From the NCBI RefSeq assembly GCF_003722075.1, contig NZ_RDSK01000014.1, positions 62,001 through 126,000 of the forward strand: a DNA stretch of 64,000 nt, given 5' to 3'. The notes under the pieces were generated by a model. That model made no database searches. It had not been told where the DNA came from and saw only the letters and a program-made list of their open reading frames with translations. This document shows, one piece after another, positions 19,727 to 27,928 of the stretch. This DNA is from Methanohalophilus sp. RSK (lineage in GTDB: Archaea; Halobacteriota; Methanosarcinia; Methanosarcinales; Methanosarcinaceae). How positions within the stretch are numbered: the first letter of the stretch is position 1; each line of letters starts with the position of its first letter. Position numbers and translations under genes: made by a program.

Positions 19727-20380
19727 ATGGTTCACAATACGCCCATAGGACGAATAATTAAGGCCGATACAATTAGCGATGCATGGTATCGCGGACTCAA
19801 TATAATATGGAATCACGGGGAAAATGTAACTGATGAAAGGGGCAGCAAAATCAAGGAATTCATGAATCTAATGGTTGTTATCGATGATCCTTATTCCAAT
19901 GAGATACCTGCTGATATTTCCTGGAATCAGGAACGTCTGGACGAATATGCAAAACAGCTAATTACGGGAGAAAATCCCCAGGACTTTGAATATACTTATG
20001 GGCAGCGATTACGCAACTGGGATGAGCGAGTGGACCAGATCTCCTATGTAATTGACAAACTCAAAAACAGTAAAAGTACCCGCAGAGCAACTGCGGTAAC
20101 ATGGATACCATACATTGATAATGAAGTTGATGAAGTGCCATGTATGATTCTCGATGATTTCAAAGTCCGGAACAATCGGGTTCATATGACCACCCTTTTC
20201 CGCAGTCATGATTTCGCAGGAGCCTATCCTGCAAATCTTTACGGTCTTTCACAGCTTCTAAAATATGTGGTACAGAATACCGGTTATGAAACAGGTACGA
20301 TTACAACTATCAGCGTATCTGCACATATTTATGAACATGACTGGGACCGCATTGAAAGGATTGTAACAGGTGTGTGCTAA
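19727..20380 (+). CDS. thyA: Archaeal thymidylate synthase (ThyA-like)
   Basis: Methylates dUMP to dTMP. The 217-residue protein is the shorter methanogen-type ThyA. The active-site cysteine is probably Cys139 in DEVPCMILDDF. The arginine pair of the phosphate site is in KSTRRATAVTW, and FRSHDFAGAYPANLYGLSQL matches the nucleotide-binding region. The carbon donor in methanogens is thought to be a tetrahydromethanopterin or tetrahydrosarcinapterin derivative. The ATG at 19727 has GAGAGG eight bases upstream; an earlier in-frame TTG lacks a site. The TAA stop is followed at once by the ATG of aroA, so the two are one operon. Confidence 0.88.
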   Translation: MVHNTPIGRIIKADTISDAWYRGLNIIWNHGENVTDERGSKIKEFMNLMVVIDDPYSNEIPADISWNQERLDEYAKQLITGENPQDFEYTYGQRLRNWDERVDQISYVIDKLKNSKSTRRATAVTWIPYIDNEVDEVPCMILDDFKVRNNRVHMTTLFRSHDFAGAYPANLYGLSQLLKYVVQNTGYETGTITTISVSAHIYEHDWDRIERIVTGVC

Positions 20381-21664
20381 ATGAGGGTAAAAATCAGTCG
20401 TACCAGTGTGGAGGGTGAAGTTTTTGCACCCCCATCAAAAAGTTACACGCACAGGGCAATCACTATTGGTTCCCTGTCTGAAAAATGTGTTGTTCGCAGG
20501 CCACTTATTTCGGAAGACACCAAGGCTACGATCCGTGCATGTAAAATGCTTGGCGCACATATTAATGAGGAGAAAGGGGACCTTTTTATAGAGGGAGTTA
20601 AGGGTAAACCTCACATTCCTGAAGATGTAATTGATGTGGGTAATTCGGGTACAACATTGCGTTTTATGACTGCTGTGGCATCCCTTGTGGACGGTGTATC
20701 AATTCTAACAGGTGACAATTCCCTGCGCACCAGGCCAAATGGTCCCCTTATTGAAGTTTTGCATGATCTGGGTGCGGAAGTACTATCCACTCTGAATAAC
20801 GGCTGTGCTCCTCTTGTAGTTAAAGGGGGGTTGAAAGGAGCAATAACCAAGATAGATGGCTCCATCAGTTCCCAGTTCATCTCCGCACTTTTGATAGCAT
20901 GTCCCCTCACAAGCCAGAGTACCACTCTTTCCATAAAGGGTGAGCTTCGTTCAAAACCCTATGTCAATGTCACTCTCGAAATACTGCGTGAGGCAGGAGC
21001 TGAAATATTTGAAGATAGTAGCCATAATATCAAATTCATAATTCCTCCCAACCAGCATTACAATTTAAGGGATTACCTGGTCCCGGGAGACTTTTCTTCT
21101 GCATCATATTTACTGGCCGCTGCCGCAATGACCGGTTCCAGGGTAGTTGTGAAGAACATGTTCCCTTCCCAACAGGGGGACATGGCTATAATTGACATAC
21201 TCAAGCAAATGGGTGCGGGAGTATCCTGGGATAAAGAAAACGGTGTGGTAACGGTTAATGGACGTGATCTTAAAGGTGTACGGGTGGATGCTGCAGCAAC
21301 GCCGGACCTTGTGCCAACCATAGCCGTCCTGGGTGCTGTTGCTGAAGGACAAACCGTGATAGAGAATGCCGAGCATGTCAGGTATAAGGAAACTGACAGG
21401 CTACATGCAATGGCTGTGGAACTCAAGAAGATGGGTGTTTCTGTGAAGGAGGATCAGGATCAACTGACAATAAAAGGGGGTAAACTTAAAGGAGGCGACC
21501 TGCACGGCTGGCATGATCATCGTATCGTAATGGCACTTACGATTGCCGGTATGGTTGCGGGCGATACAACCGTGGATACGGCAGAATCGATATTCATCTC
21601 CTATCCTAATTTCTTTGATGATGTCAGGTCTTTGGGTGCTGATGTTGTTGTGAATAAACAGTGA
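20381..21664 (+). CDS. aroA: 3-phosphoshikimate 1-carboxyvinyltransferase (EPSP synthase)
   Basis: Transfers the enolpyruvyl group of PEP to shikimate-3-phosphate, the sixth shikimate-pathway step. The 427-residue product has the N-terminal PPSKSYTHRAI substrate motif, NSGTTLRFM near residue 90, the GDFSSASYLLAAAAM segment near 235, the RYKETDR motif near 332, and HDHRIVMAL near 377, all full-length hallmarks. It starts directly after the thyA stop and is followed 9 nt later by a reductase gene, giving a three-gene operon. Confidence 0.97.
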   Translation: MRVKISRTSVEGEVFAPPSKSYTHRAITIGSLSEKCVVRRPLISEDTKATIRACKMLGAHINEEKGDLFIEGVKGKPHIPEDVIDVGNSGTTLRFMTAVASLVDGVSILTGDNSLRTRPNGPLIEVLHDLGAEVLSTLNNGCAPLVVKGGLKGAITKIDGSISSQFISALLIACPLTSQSTTLSIKGELRSKPYVNVTLEILREAGAEIFEDSSHNIKFIIPPNQHYNLRDYLVPGDFSSASYLLAAAAMTGSRVVVKNMFPSQQGDMAIIDILKQMGAGVSWDKENGVVTVNGRDLKGVRVDAAATPDLVPTIAVLGAVAEGQTVIENAEHVRYKETDRLHAMAVELKKMGVSVKEDQDQLTIKGGKLKGGDLHGWHDHRIVMALTIAGMVAGDTTVDTAESIFISYPNFFDDVRSLGADVVVNKQ

Positions 21665-21673
21665 TTGTGAACC

Positions 21674-22870
21674 ATGAGGTACGATGTTGCCGTGGTGGGA
21701 GCCGGGCCTGTGGGTTCGGTTGCTGCAAGGTATGCTGCGCTGTACGGGGCAAAGGTTGCTCTTTTTGAGGAACATGCAACTGTGGGAAGTCCGGTCCAGT
21801 GTGCAGGCCTTTTGAGTGTTCGGGCTATGGATGAATGTGGTATAAGTCCCAATGACCTTTCAGTTATTAACAGTGTCAGGGGTGCTTTCGTGTATTCCCC
21901 GGCTGGGACCTGTCTTCCGATAGATGGTGGAAGTACCCGTGCCTTTGTGGTCTCACGCAAGATTTTTGACAGGAAACTGGCATCTCTGGCAACTTCTGAA
22001 GGAGTGGATCTTTTCCTGAATTCAAAAGTTGTTGCAATAGATAAGAATTCAGGTTTTAGCAGGTTGCATGTCCAAAGATCAGACAAACATGATGTGATCG
22101 AAGCTTCTGTGGTCATAGGTGCAGATGGTGTACGTCATGGTGTGGCTTCCATGGTAGGCCTGCCGGCTCCTTCACGTATTATGTCCGGAATCCAGTTTGA
22201 AGTTCAAATGAAAACAACTCGCCAGGACTTTGTGGAGCTTTTCGTAGGTACCTGTGCACCTGGTTTTTTTGCATGGGCAATTCCTTTGTCAGATGGCACT
22301 GCCAGGCTGGGACTTGCAACCGATAATATGGGCAGTCGGGATTCTCTGTCATATCTCTGTGAACTTAAAGACAAGCTTTCAAAAAGAGGGTGTGCAGTAG
22401 AAGGTATGCTGGATTTTGTAGTGGGAGGCATTCCTATAGGTGTTGCAGCCAGGACGTTTTCAGATGGTGTATTGATTTGCGGTGACGCAGCAGGTCAGGT
22501 AAAACCAACATCAGGGGGTGGTGTTTATACAGGGGCTGTCTGTGCAAAGATAGCAGGTGAAGTTGCTGCAAAAGCAGCATTTGAAAATGATACTTCCAAA
22601 TCCCGGCTGGAAGAATATGAAAATCGCTGGAAGCAGGCACTGGGAAAGGAGTTAAATCTGGGGCTGAAAGCGCACGATTTTGTAGGTAGTCTGTCAGATG
22701 AGCAACTCGATGAATTATTTTCATCCCTGGCAGAACCGAATGTGCTTTCATTAATTGAAAAGTATGGGGATATGGACCATCCTTCCATATTATTGCGTAA
22801 ATTCCTGAATCCTTTAAACTCCAGGCATCTAAAAGGTTTTTTTGTAGCTTTTTTGAAGACCCTGCTGTGA
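21674..22870 (+). CDS. Geranylgeranyl reductase family flavoprotein
   Basis: FAD-dependent oxidoreductase of 398 residues, related to digeranylgeranylglycerophospholipid reductase, which saturates the isoprenoid chains of archaeal lipids. It has the N-terminal dinucleotide motif VVGAGPVGSVAARYA, the PVQCAGLLS segment around residue 40 with the cysteine seen in this family, VIGADGVRHGVA near 153, and the flavin motif CGDAAGQVKPTSGGGVYTG near 275. The last gene of the thyA-aroA operon. Archaea carry several paralogues, so the exact substrate (lipid, menaquinone-like or other) is not certain. Confidence 0.85.
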   Translation: MRYDVAVVGAGPVGSVAARYAALYGAKVALFEEHATVGSPVQCAGLLSVRAMDECGISPNDLSVINSVRGAFVYSPAGTCLPIDGGSTRAFVVSRKIFDRKLASLATSEGVDLFLNSKVVAIDKNSGFSRLHVQRSDKHDVIEASVVIGADGVRHGVASMVGLPAPSRIMSGIQFEVQMKTTRQDFVELFVGTCAPGFFAWAIPLSDGTARLGLATDNMGSRDSLSYLCELKDKLSKRGCAVEGMLDFVVGGIPIGVAARTFSDGVLICGDAAGQVKPTSGGGVYTGAVCAKIAGEVAAKAAFENDTSKSRLEEYENRWKQALGKELNLGLKAHDFVGSLSDEQLDELFSSLAEPNVLSLIEKYGDMDHPSILLRKFLNPLNSRHLKGFFVAFLKTLL

Positions 22871-22872
22871 AT

Positions 22873-23376
22873 TCAGTATATACTGACCCCTTTTACACTT
22901 TTTATGTTAAGGATTTCATTTACAGTATCTCCTGATATCTTTGAATCAGTGATAATAGTCATTTTTGCCTGATCGGTAAAATACGGATCATCTGAAACTG
23001 CCTGTCTGATACTAATACTGTGGGCGGCGATCACTCCTGATACTTCTGAAAGAATACCTACTGTAGCCGCATCTTCAGGTGTAATTATTATTACTCCAAG
23101 TCCCAGTGCAGGAGCCACATCCCTTAAGAAAGGAATTGAACGCACATTCTGGAATATGTTTCTAAGGGTTTCATCTTCAAGTATTGTGTCGGTAGTTGCA
23201 TCTACGACCCGGCGGTCCACGCCTGCCTCTTTTGCAAGCTGGGTATGTGCAATCTCTATCTTACCGGAGGTCACTTTCCCATCCTTACTTACCTGAAATC
23301 CCCTTTCGAATAAAATTTTCAGTACCTTCTGTTGGGCAGGATGTTTTTCAAACTTTTCAAGTAACATTTTCCACAT
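22873..23376 (-). CDS. Predicted regulator of amino-acid metabolism with ACT domain (COG2150-like)
   Basis: A 167-residue cytoplasmic protein. The N-terminal half (about 8-75) has a winged-helix appearance (HTQLAKEAGVDRRVVDATTD). The C-terminal half is an ACT domain (GILSEVSGVIAAHSISIRQA), as in COG2150. I start it at the ATG of 23376. The GTG nine bases upstream is part of GTGAT, a Shine-Dalgarno match. It converges on the geranylgeranyl reductase gene with 2 nt between the stops. The ligand and target are unknown. Confidence 0.8.
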   Translation of the reverse strand: MWKMLLEKFEKHPAQQKVLKILFERGFQVSKDGKVTSGKIEIAHTQLAKEAGVDRRVVDATTDTILEDETLRNIFQNVRSIPFLRDVAPALGLGVIIITPEDAATVGILSEVSGVIAAHSISIRQAVSDDPYFTDQAKMTIITDSKISGDTVNEILNIKSVKGVSIY

Positions 23377-23657
23377 ACAAATCACTATTCATTCAAATTA
23401 TAAATAGAATTAAGTTCTTTGGTATTTTATTACCTCTTGCAATTTCTAGGTGGGAACTTCTTATTTTGTTTTTACATGTAGGAAGAAAGACATTTTAAGG
23501 ATAAAGTCCATCATAATACAATCTGATTTGATTGGTTAAATGTGCTTTTTACGAATAAAAAAATCCCTTTCAGGGGTTATACACAAATCTTTTACAATGT
23601 GTTATTGTTAAAAATACGGGATTAGGATTATCATATTTGTGTGAAAGGAGGTATTTT

Positions 23658-24986
23658 GTGAAGGTATACAAAGATTATGAAGACCTGCCAAAAATCAAGC
23701 TTCCGCTTGATCAGGAGGTTTGTATCAGTGATAGTACCATCAGGGATGGAGCCCAAATGCCGGGGATTGTCTTAAAAAGCGGCCACAAGGTTCGAATTTA
23801 TGACTATCTGCACGAGATTGGCATTGAAAAACTGGAAACGTTCGTTTATAATGAACGAGATCGCAAAGCCATTGGTCTCATGCTTGACAGAGGATATGAA
23901 GTACCCGAGGTAACGGGCTGGGCACGTGCAAAAAAAGAAGATATAGATAAGGTACTGCAGATTGGTGGTCTCAATGAAACCGGTATATTGATGTCTGTCT
24001 CAGATGTCCACATTCTGGAAAAGATGGGATTGCCCAGCAGAGAAGCTGCCGAGGACAGGTACCTTGAAGCCCTTCAGTATGCGGTAGATCATGGTCTTGC
24101 TACCCGTGCTCATGTGGAAGACATGACCCGTGCTGATAATTATGGTTTTGTCTATCCAATGATTGAAAAGATAATGGAAATTGACCCGGAATGTACCATA
24201 AGGGTGTGCGACACCATCGGCTATGGAATACCTTTTGATGGAGTGGACGAACCCTATGGTATTCCCTCAATTACCAAATATCTCAAAGATGAGATTGGTG
24301 TTAGAAACATCGAAAGCCACTGCCATGATGATTTTGGTTTTGCTTTTACAAATTCGATGGCATCTTACTGGTATGGTGCCAACTGGTCCAATGTAACCTT
24401 TATGGGTATAGGTGAGAGGGCCGGAAATGCTGAAATGGAAAAATTGCTTTTGTTCCTGGGCCAGCGGGTGGAAGGTTTTGATAAATACAATCTTGATGTC
24501 ATAACTGAATTCTCTGAATTCATGCAAAAAGAAATCGGGATACGTGTACCTCGCAATAAAGCTGTGGTTGGTAAAAATGTATTCTCTCACGAATCAGGTA
24601 TACATGCTGCCGGTGCTATTAAGAATCCTTTCACATACGAACCATATCCCCCGGAGGTTGTGGGTGGGGAACGTATATTCCTTGTCGGCGATTCTTCAGG
24701 TACTGAGGTCTTAAGATATAAGATCCAGGAAACCCTGCGGGAATTGCTTGATGTACAGATCACCGTGGAGAAGAAGGATCCCAGACTTAAATCCATACAG
24801 AAGGATATCCAGGCACTCTATGACAACGAAAAGCGTGTATCCTGTATCTCTGATGAGGAAATCCAGGGTTATGTCGAGAAATACTTCCTGTTTGAGCCAG
24901 TTGTAGAAAAGAACATGAGCAGGGAAAGTGCCTACTCTGGTGAATTTGTACCAGATCCCCTTTCAAGAAAGAAGAAGGATGTATAA
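23658..24986 (+). CDS. Citrate (Re)-synthase / homocitrate synthase family enzyme
   Basis: A 442-residue HMGL-like TIM-barrel enzyme that joins acetyl-CoA to a 2-oxo acid. Barrel signatures are ISDSTIRDGAQMPG at the start, RVCDTIGYGIPF and SHCHDDFGFAFTNS with the metal His pair, and GIGERAGNAEMEKLL. The long insertion after CDTIGYG and the WYGANWSNVTF stretch differ from ordinary isopropylmalate or homocitrate synthases. They resemble the Re-citrate synthase group first defined in Clostridium kluyveri. The convergent neighbour is an isocitrate dehydrogenase, which supports citrate as product. Start is a GTG five bases after AAAGGAGGT. A homocitrate or citramalate role remains possible. Confidence 0.7.
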   Translation: MKVYKDYEDLPKIKLPLDQEVCISDSTIRDGAQMPGIVLKSGHKVRIYDYLHEIGIEKLETFVYNERDRKAIGLMLDRGYEVPEVTGWARAKKEDIDKVLQIGGLNETGILMSVSDVHILEKMGLPSREAAEDRYLEALQYAVDHGLATRAHVEDMTRADNYGFVYPMIEKIMEIDPECTIRVCDTIGYGIPFDGVDEPYGIPSITKYLKDEIGVRNIESHCHDDFGFAFTNSMASYWYGANWSNVTFMGIGERAGNAEMEKLLLFLGQRVEGFDKYNLDVITEFSEFMQKEIGIRVPRNKAVVGKNVFSHESGIHAAGAIKNPFTYEPYPPEVVGGERIFLVGDSSGTEVLRYKIQETLRELLDVQITVEKKDPRLKSIQKDIQALYDNEKRVSCISDEEIQGYVEKYFLFEPVVEKNMSRESAYSGEFVPDPLSRKKKDV

Positions 24987-25013
24987 GGTAATTATTCACC
25001 TTATACATTTTTA
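24979..25013. terminator. Bidirectional terminator-like hairpin
   Basis: A perfect 11-bp stem, ATGTATAAGGT (24979-24989) with ACCTTATACAT (24998-25008), has an 8-nt loop and is followed by a short T tract. It lies between two convergent genes and contains the stop codon of the synthase gene. Confidence 0.6.
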
Positions 25014-25019
25014 CTACTT

Positions 25020-26036
25020 TTACTGAAGTTTACTGATGATAGCGTCTGTCATTTCACTGAGTTTTGCACTGCCGCCCATATCGTAAGTTACATACTTACC
25101 TTCGGAAATGACTTCTTCGGTTGCTTTAAAAATAGCATTTGCATTGTCTTTTTCTCCGAGATAGTCAAGCATCCAGGCACCGGCAAGAATTGTTGCAACA
25201 GGATTTACTTTGTCTTCTCCTGCGTATTTAGGTGCTGAACCGTGGGCAGGTTCGAACATTGCATAATTGTCCCCGATGTTTGCGGAATATATCAGGCCGA
25301 TACTTCCTATAAGAGCGGAGCATTCCTCGCTGATAACATCCATGAACAGGTTAGTGGAAAGCAATACTTTCTTGTTGAAAAACTGCGGGTTCTTGATAAG
25401 TTGCTGGGCAATATTGTCAATGTGATATTCCCAGATGTCAATATCAGGATATTCTTTTCCTATATTCTCGACCTCTTCTAGGAAAGTTCCGCATGTCTGT
25501 TTGAGGATATTGCTCTTGTGGATTGGAACGACTGCATCATACCCACGTTTCTTTGCTTCTTCAAAGGCATACCTTGCAATGCTACGGCAGGCCGGTCGGG
25601 TAATCTTACGCAGTGCGATATATACATCATCCGTCAGTTTTACTTCTTCACCTATGTATATTCCTTCCGTTCCTTCACGTACGCAGATAAAGTCAACATC
25701 ACCAAGGGGTGTGTTCGTGTTGGGGAATGTTTTTGTAGGCCGGACATTTGCGTAAAGATTGTATTTCTGTCTGATTGATACTGCGACACTTTTTGGAGAA
25801 CCCGCGCCTCCGGGGGTGGTAGTTGGTCCTTTGAAACAGGCATCGGAGTTTTCCAGTATTTCCCATGTCTCATCGGGAATAAGGGTATTTCCTCCGTTTT
25901 CCTCCCACCAGGCGGCACCGGCTTCACAGGGTACAAACTCCACATCCGTACCTGCTGCCTCTGCTACTTTAAGCATGGCATCGACAAGTTCCGGCCCGAC
26001 TCCGTCTCCTTTAATAACTGCTGCAGTTTTACTCAT
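25020..26036 (-). CDS. Isocitrate/isopropylmalate dehydrogenase family, probable isocitrate dehydrogenase
   Basis: Beta-decarboxylating dehydrogenase of 338 residues. It has KGDGVGPELV at the N-terminus, the substrate loop GSPKSVAVSIRQKYNLYANV with the arginines of the family, the KSNILKQTCG lysine region, the metal-binding aspartates in NLFMDVISEE, and ANIGDNYAMFEPAHGSAPKYAG. The SVAVSIRQ loop favours isocitrate over isopropylmalate, but homoisocitrate cannot be excluded. Together with the convergent Re-citrate-synthase-like gene it fits the oxidative half TCA route to 2-oxoglutarate of Methanosarcinales. The ATG at 26036 follows GAAGTGATTAAA, whose GTG is in frame but acts as the ribosome site. 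Confidence 0.85.
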   Translation of the reverse strand: MSKTAAVIKGDGVGPELVDAMLKVAEAAGTDVEFVPCEAGAAWWEENGGNTLIPDETWEILENSDACFKGPTTTPGGAGSPKSVAVSIRQKYNLYANVRPTKTFPNTNTPLGDVDFICVREGTEGIYIGEEVKLTDDVYIALRKITRPACRSIARYAFEEAKKRGYDAVVPIHKSNILKQTCGTFLEEVENIGKEYPDIDIWEYHIDNIAQQLIKNPQFFNKKVLLSTNLFMDVISEECSALIGSIGLIYSANIGDNYAMFEPAHGSAPKYAGEDKVNPVATILAGAWMLDYLGEKDNANAIFKATEEVISEGKYVTYDMGGSAKLSEMTDAIISKLQ

Positions 26037-26235
26037 TTTAATCACTTCTATAATTAATTGTATTAATACGGCTATTGTGCCCCTTTAATGCCTCCATCAT
26101 ATATATGCTATCTGCCCAGTTGATCGCAACAACAATGTTCATCTATTTTTGATAATTTCCAGGTGTTTATTAGATTAATTGCGTTAATTTCATTTCCTGA
26201 GTATTTTTATATGGCAGGGAATCATACTTTCTTTC

Positions 26236-27078
26236 ATGTCCCCAAACATTCCTATTACAGATGAGCATATACATATTGACCCTCGGGCAAAGGGTATTGA
26301 TGCTGTAAAACAATTCCAGAATGCCGGGGGTACCCATATGATGGTGGTCTCCAAACCTACATGGACGCTTGGGGTCGAAGTTGTAAAACCAGATGACTAT
26401 CGTATTGTTTTTGATGAAACCGTGGATATAGTTCGTCAGATCAATGAAATAGGGGTTGGTGCTTTTCCTGTCCTTGGTGTACACCCGGCTGAAATAACCA
26501 AACTGTGTGAAAGGATGGAACTTGAAAATGCCATCTCTCTTATGAAGTCAGGTCTGGAAATTGCATCTGAATATGTAAACGAGGGTCTTGCCGTGGGGTT
26601 GAAAAGCGGACGTCCTCATTATCCTGTTTCGGATGAGGTATGGGAAGCCTCCAACTCAATAATGTCTCATGCTTTTTCCCTGGGCAAGGATCTGGGATGT
26701 GCTGTCCAGCTGCATACTGAAAGTGTAGGAGAAGCTGAGCTGGAGGACATTGCCAGCAGGGCAAAGAGTGTTGGTATCTCCCTGGATAAAGTTGTAAAAC
26801 ATTATGCACCTCCCCTTGTGGATGTCTGTGAAAGGATAGGCTTGTATCCTGGTGTACTTGCCGGCAAAGGAGCAATTGAACAAGCCCTTAAGCAGGGTAG
26901 TCGTTTCATGATGGAGACGGATTATATTGATGATCCGCAACGTCCCGGTGCAGTACTGGGGCCAAAAACCATTCCCCGGCGAACCCTGAAACTTGTTGAA
27001 ACCTATGGGGAAGAAGTTTTTTGGAAGGTTCATAAGGAGAATATCGAATCTGTTTATGAAGTGGCCATTGAACTTTAA
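26236..27078 (+). CDS. TatD-like metal-dependent hydrolase (COG1831)
   Basis: A 280-residue amidohydrolase-fold protein of the archaeal TatD-like group. Metal ligands are seen in ITDEHIHIDP (His-x-His near residue 11), VLGVHPAEI, QLHTESVGEAE, KHYAPPLV, and METDYIDDPQRPG with the catalytic Asp. The group is annotated as predicted hydrolases, and nuclease activity is known only for true TatD, so the substrate is open. No clear ribosome site precedes the ATG, so a leaderless transcript is possible. It is an isolated gene. Confidence 0.85.
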   Translation: MSPNIPITDEHIHIDPRAKGIDAVKQFQNAGGTHMMVVSKPTWTLGVEVVKPDDYRIVFDETVDIVRQINEIGVGAFPVLGVHPAEITKLCERMELENAISLMKSGLEIASEYVNEGLAVGLKSGRPHYPVSDEVWEASNSIMSHAFSLGKDLGCAVQLHTESVGEAELEDIASRAKSVGISLDKVVKHYAPPLVDVCERIGLYPGVLAGKGAIEQALKQGSRFMMETDYIDDPQRPGAVLGPKTIPRRTLKLVETYGEEVFWKVHKENIESVYEVAIEL

Positions 27079-27139
27079 ATATCAAATAACAACAATTATC
27101 TATATTTTTGTTCGTTATTATCCTATCAGGAGATAATTC

Positions 27140-27436
27140 ATGAAATTCCTTGTTGATAAACTACCGGAAACTGCAAATGCTTTTGCAGATATGCGTGCAT
27201 CCCTTTTCAAGGACAGCGCCCTGGACATAAAGACAAAAGAATTGATCGCTGTTTCCTCATCTGTCCTGATGAGGTGTGAAAAATGTGTAGAAATACATTC
27301 AAAACGTGCAAAAGAGAATGGTGCAACAGAGGAGGAGATTGCGGAAGCAATTGCAGTCTCGATGTTTATTGCCGGGGGTTCGCAGTTACACTGGACCCGG
27401 AAATATGATCAGATTTTTGAAAATGCAAATGAATGA
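27140..27436 (+). CDS. Carboxymuconolactone decarboxylase family protein (AhpD-like)
   Basis: A 98-residue single-domain protein with the AhpD-type redox motif CEKCVEIH (Cys46, Cys49, His53). Such small members are thought to be peroxidase or disulfide-exchange proteins rather than decarboxylases. The start is secure, with GGAGATAATTC before the ATG. It sits convergent with a superoxide reductase gene, 24 bp apart, making a small oxidative-stress locus, though the two are not co-transcribed. Confidence 0.9.
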   Translation: MKFLVDKLPETANAFADMRASLFKDSALDIKTKELIAVSSSVLMRCEKCVEIHSKRAKENGATEEEIAEAIAVSMFIAGGSQLHWTRKYDQIFENANE

Positions 27437-27460
27437 AACTGATGCTGGCATTATTAAAAT

Positions 27461-27889
27461 TTAGACTCCGAATCCTTCCTGCAAACATTTTTCTCTGCGG
27501 CATCCGGCAGTTAAACGGAGTTCTTCTCTTATTTCAATACAATTTTGCCATAATCCGTGAACATTGCAGTATGCAAGGGCGCAGAACTCTCTGTATTTGC
27601 CAAAATGTACCAGTCTGAATAATGCATCAGGTGAAGTTCCCGGGGCGAAGTTGACTCGTCCGATCTTGATAGTATTCAGCATTTTAGTGCGTGCATACAA
27701 TTCAATCCATTGAATTTGATGCTGCAGCGAATTCGGATGTTTCACATTTACCCCGGCTGCAACATGGATGTAATCCTTGCCGCTGTTGCCATAATTTTTT
27801 AGAACTTCAATAGAAGGTATGTGTCTTTCTTTTGATTGGTCGTCATATTTGTGTGACCTGTCATTTTTCATAATTTCTGATGGATCCAT
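27461..27889 (-). CDS. Superoxide reductase (neelaredoxin type)
   Basis: Reduces superoxide to peroxide at a mononuclear Fe centre in the cytoplasm. The 142-residue protein has only the centre-II domain, without the desulforedoxin module. Likely ligands are His23 (ERHIPSIEV), His51 and His57 (HPNSLQHQIQW), Cys108 and His111 (YCNVHGLW). The usual catalytic Glu-Lys-His triplet reads Glu-Arg-His here. The C-terminus runs about 28 residues beyond the usual end after GLW, and carries three more cysteines (117, 130, 135). There is no strong ribosome site. Confidence 0.87.
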   Translation of the reverse strand: MDPSEIMKNDRSHKYDDQSKERHIPSIEVLKNYGNSGKDYIHVAAGVNVKHPNSLQHQIQWIELYARTKMLNTIKIGRVNFAPGTSPDALFRLVHFGKYREFCALAYCNVHGLWQNCIEIREELRLTAGCRREKCLQEGFGV

Positions 27890-27928
27890 AATTTAGCCTG
27901 CCTGTTATCTTTAAAAGTGGGTAGTTTC

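Noticed and set aside
23436-23460. TTGCAATTTCTA-GTGGG motif shared with 40578-40596 near the beheaded ATPase
   Set aside because: A 12-bp match followed by imperfect similarity is expected by chance in 64 kb of AT-rich DNA. Only two copies are seen, with no inverted repeats or target duplications, so I do not call it a mobile element.
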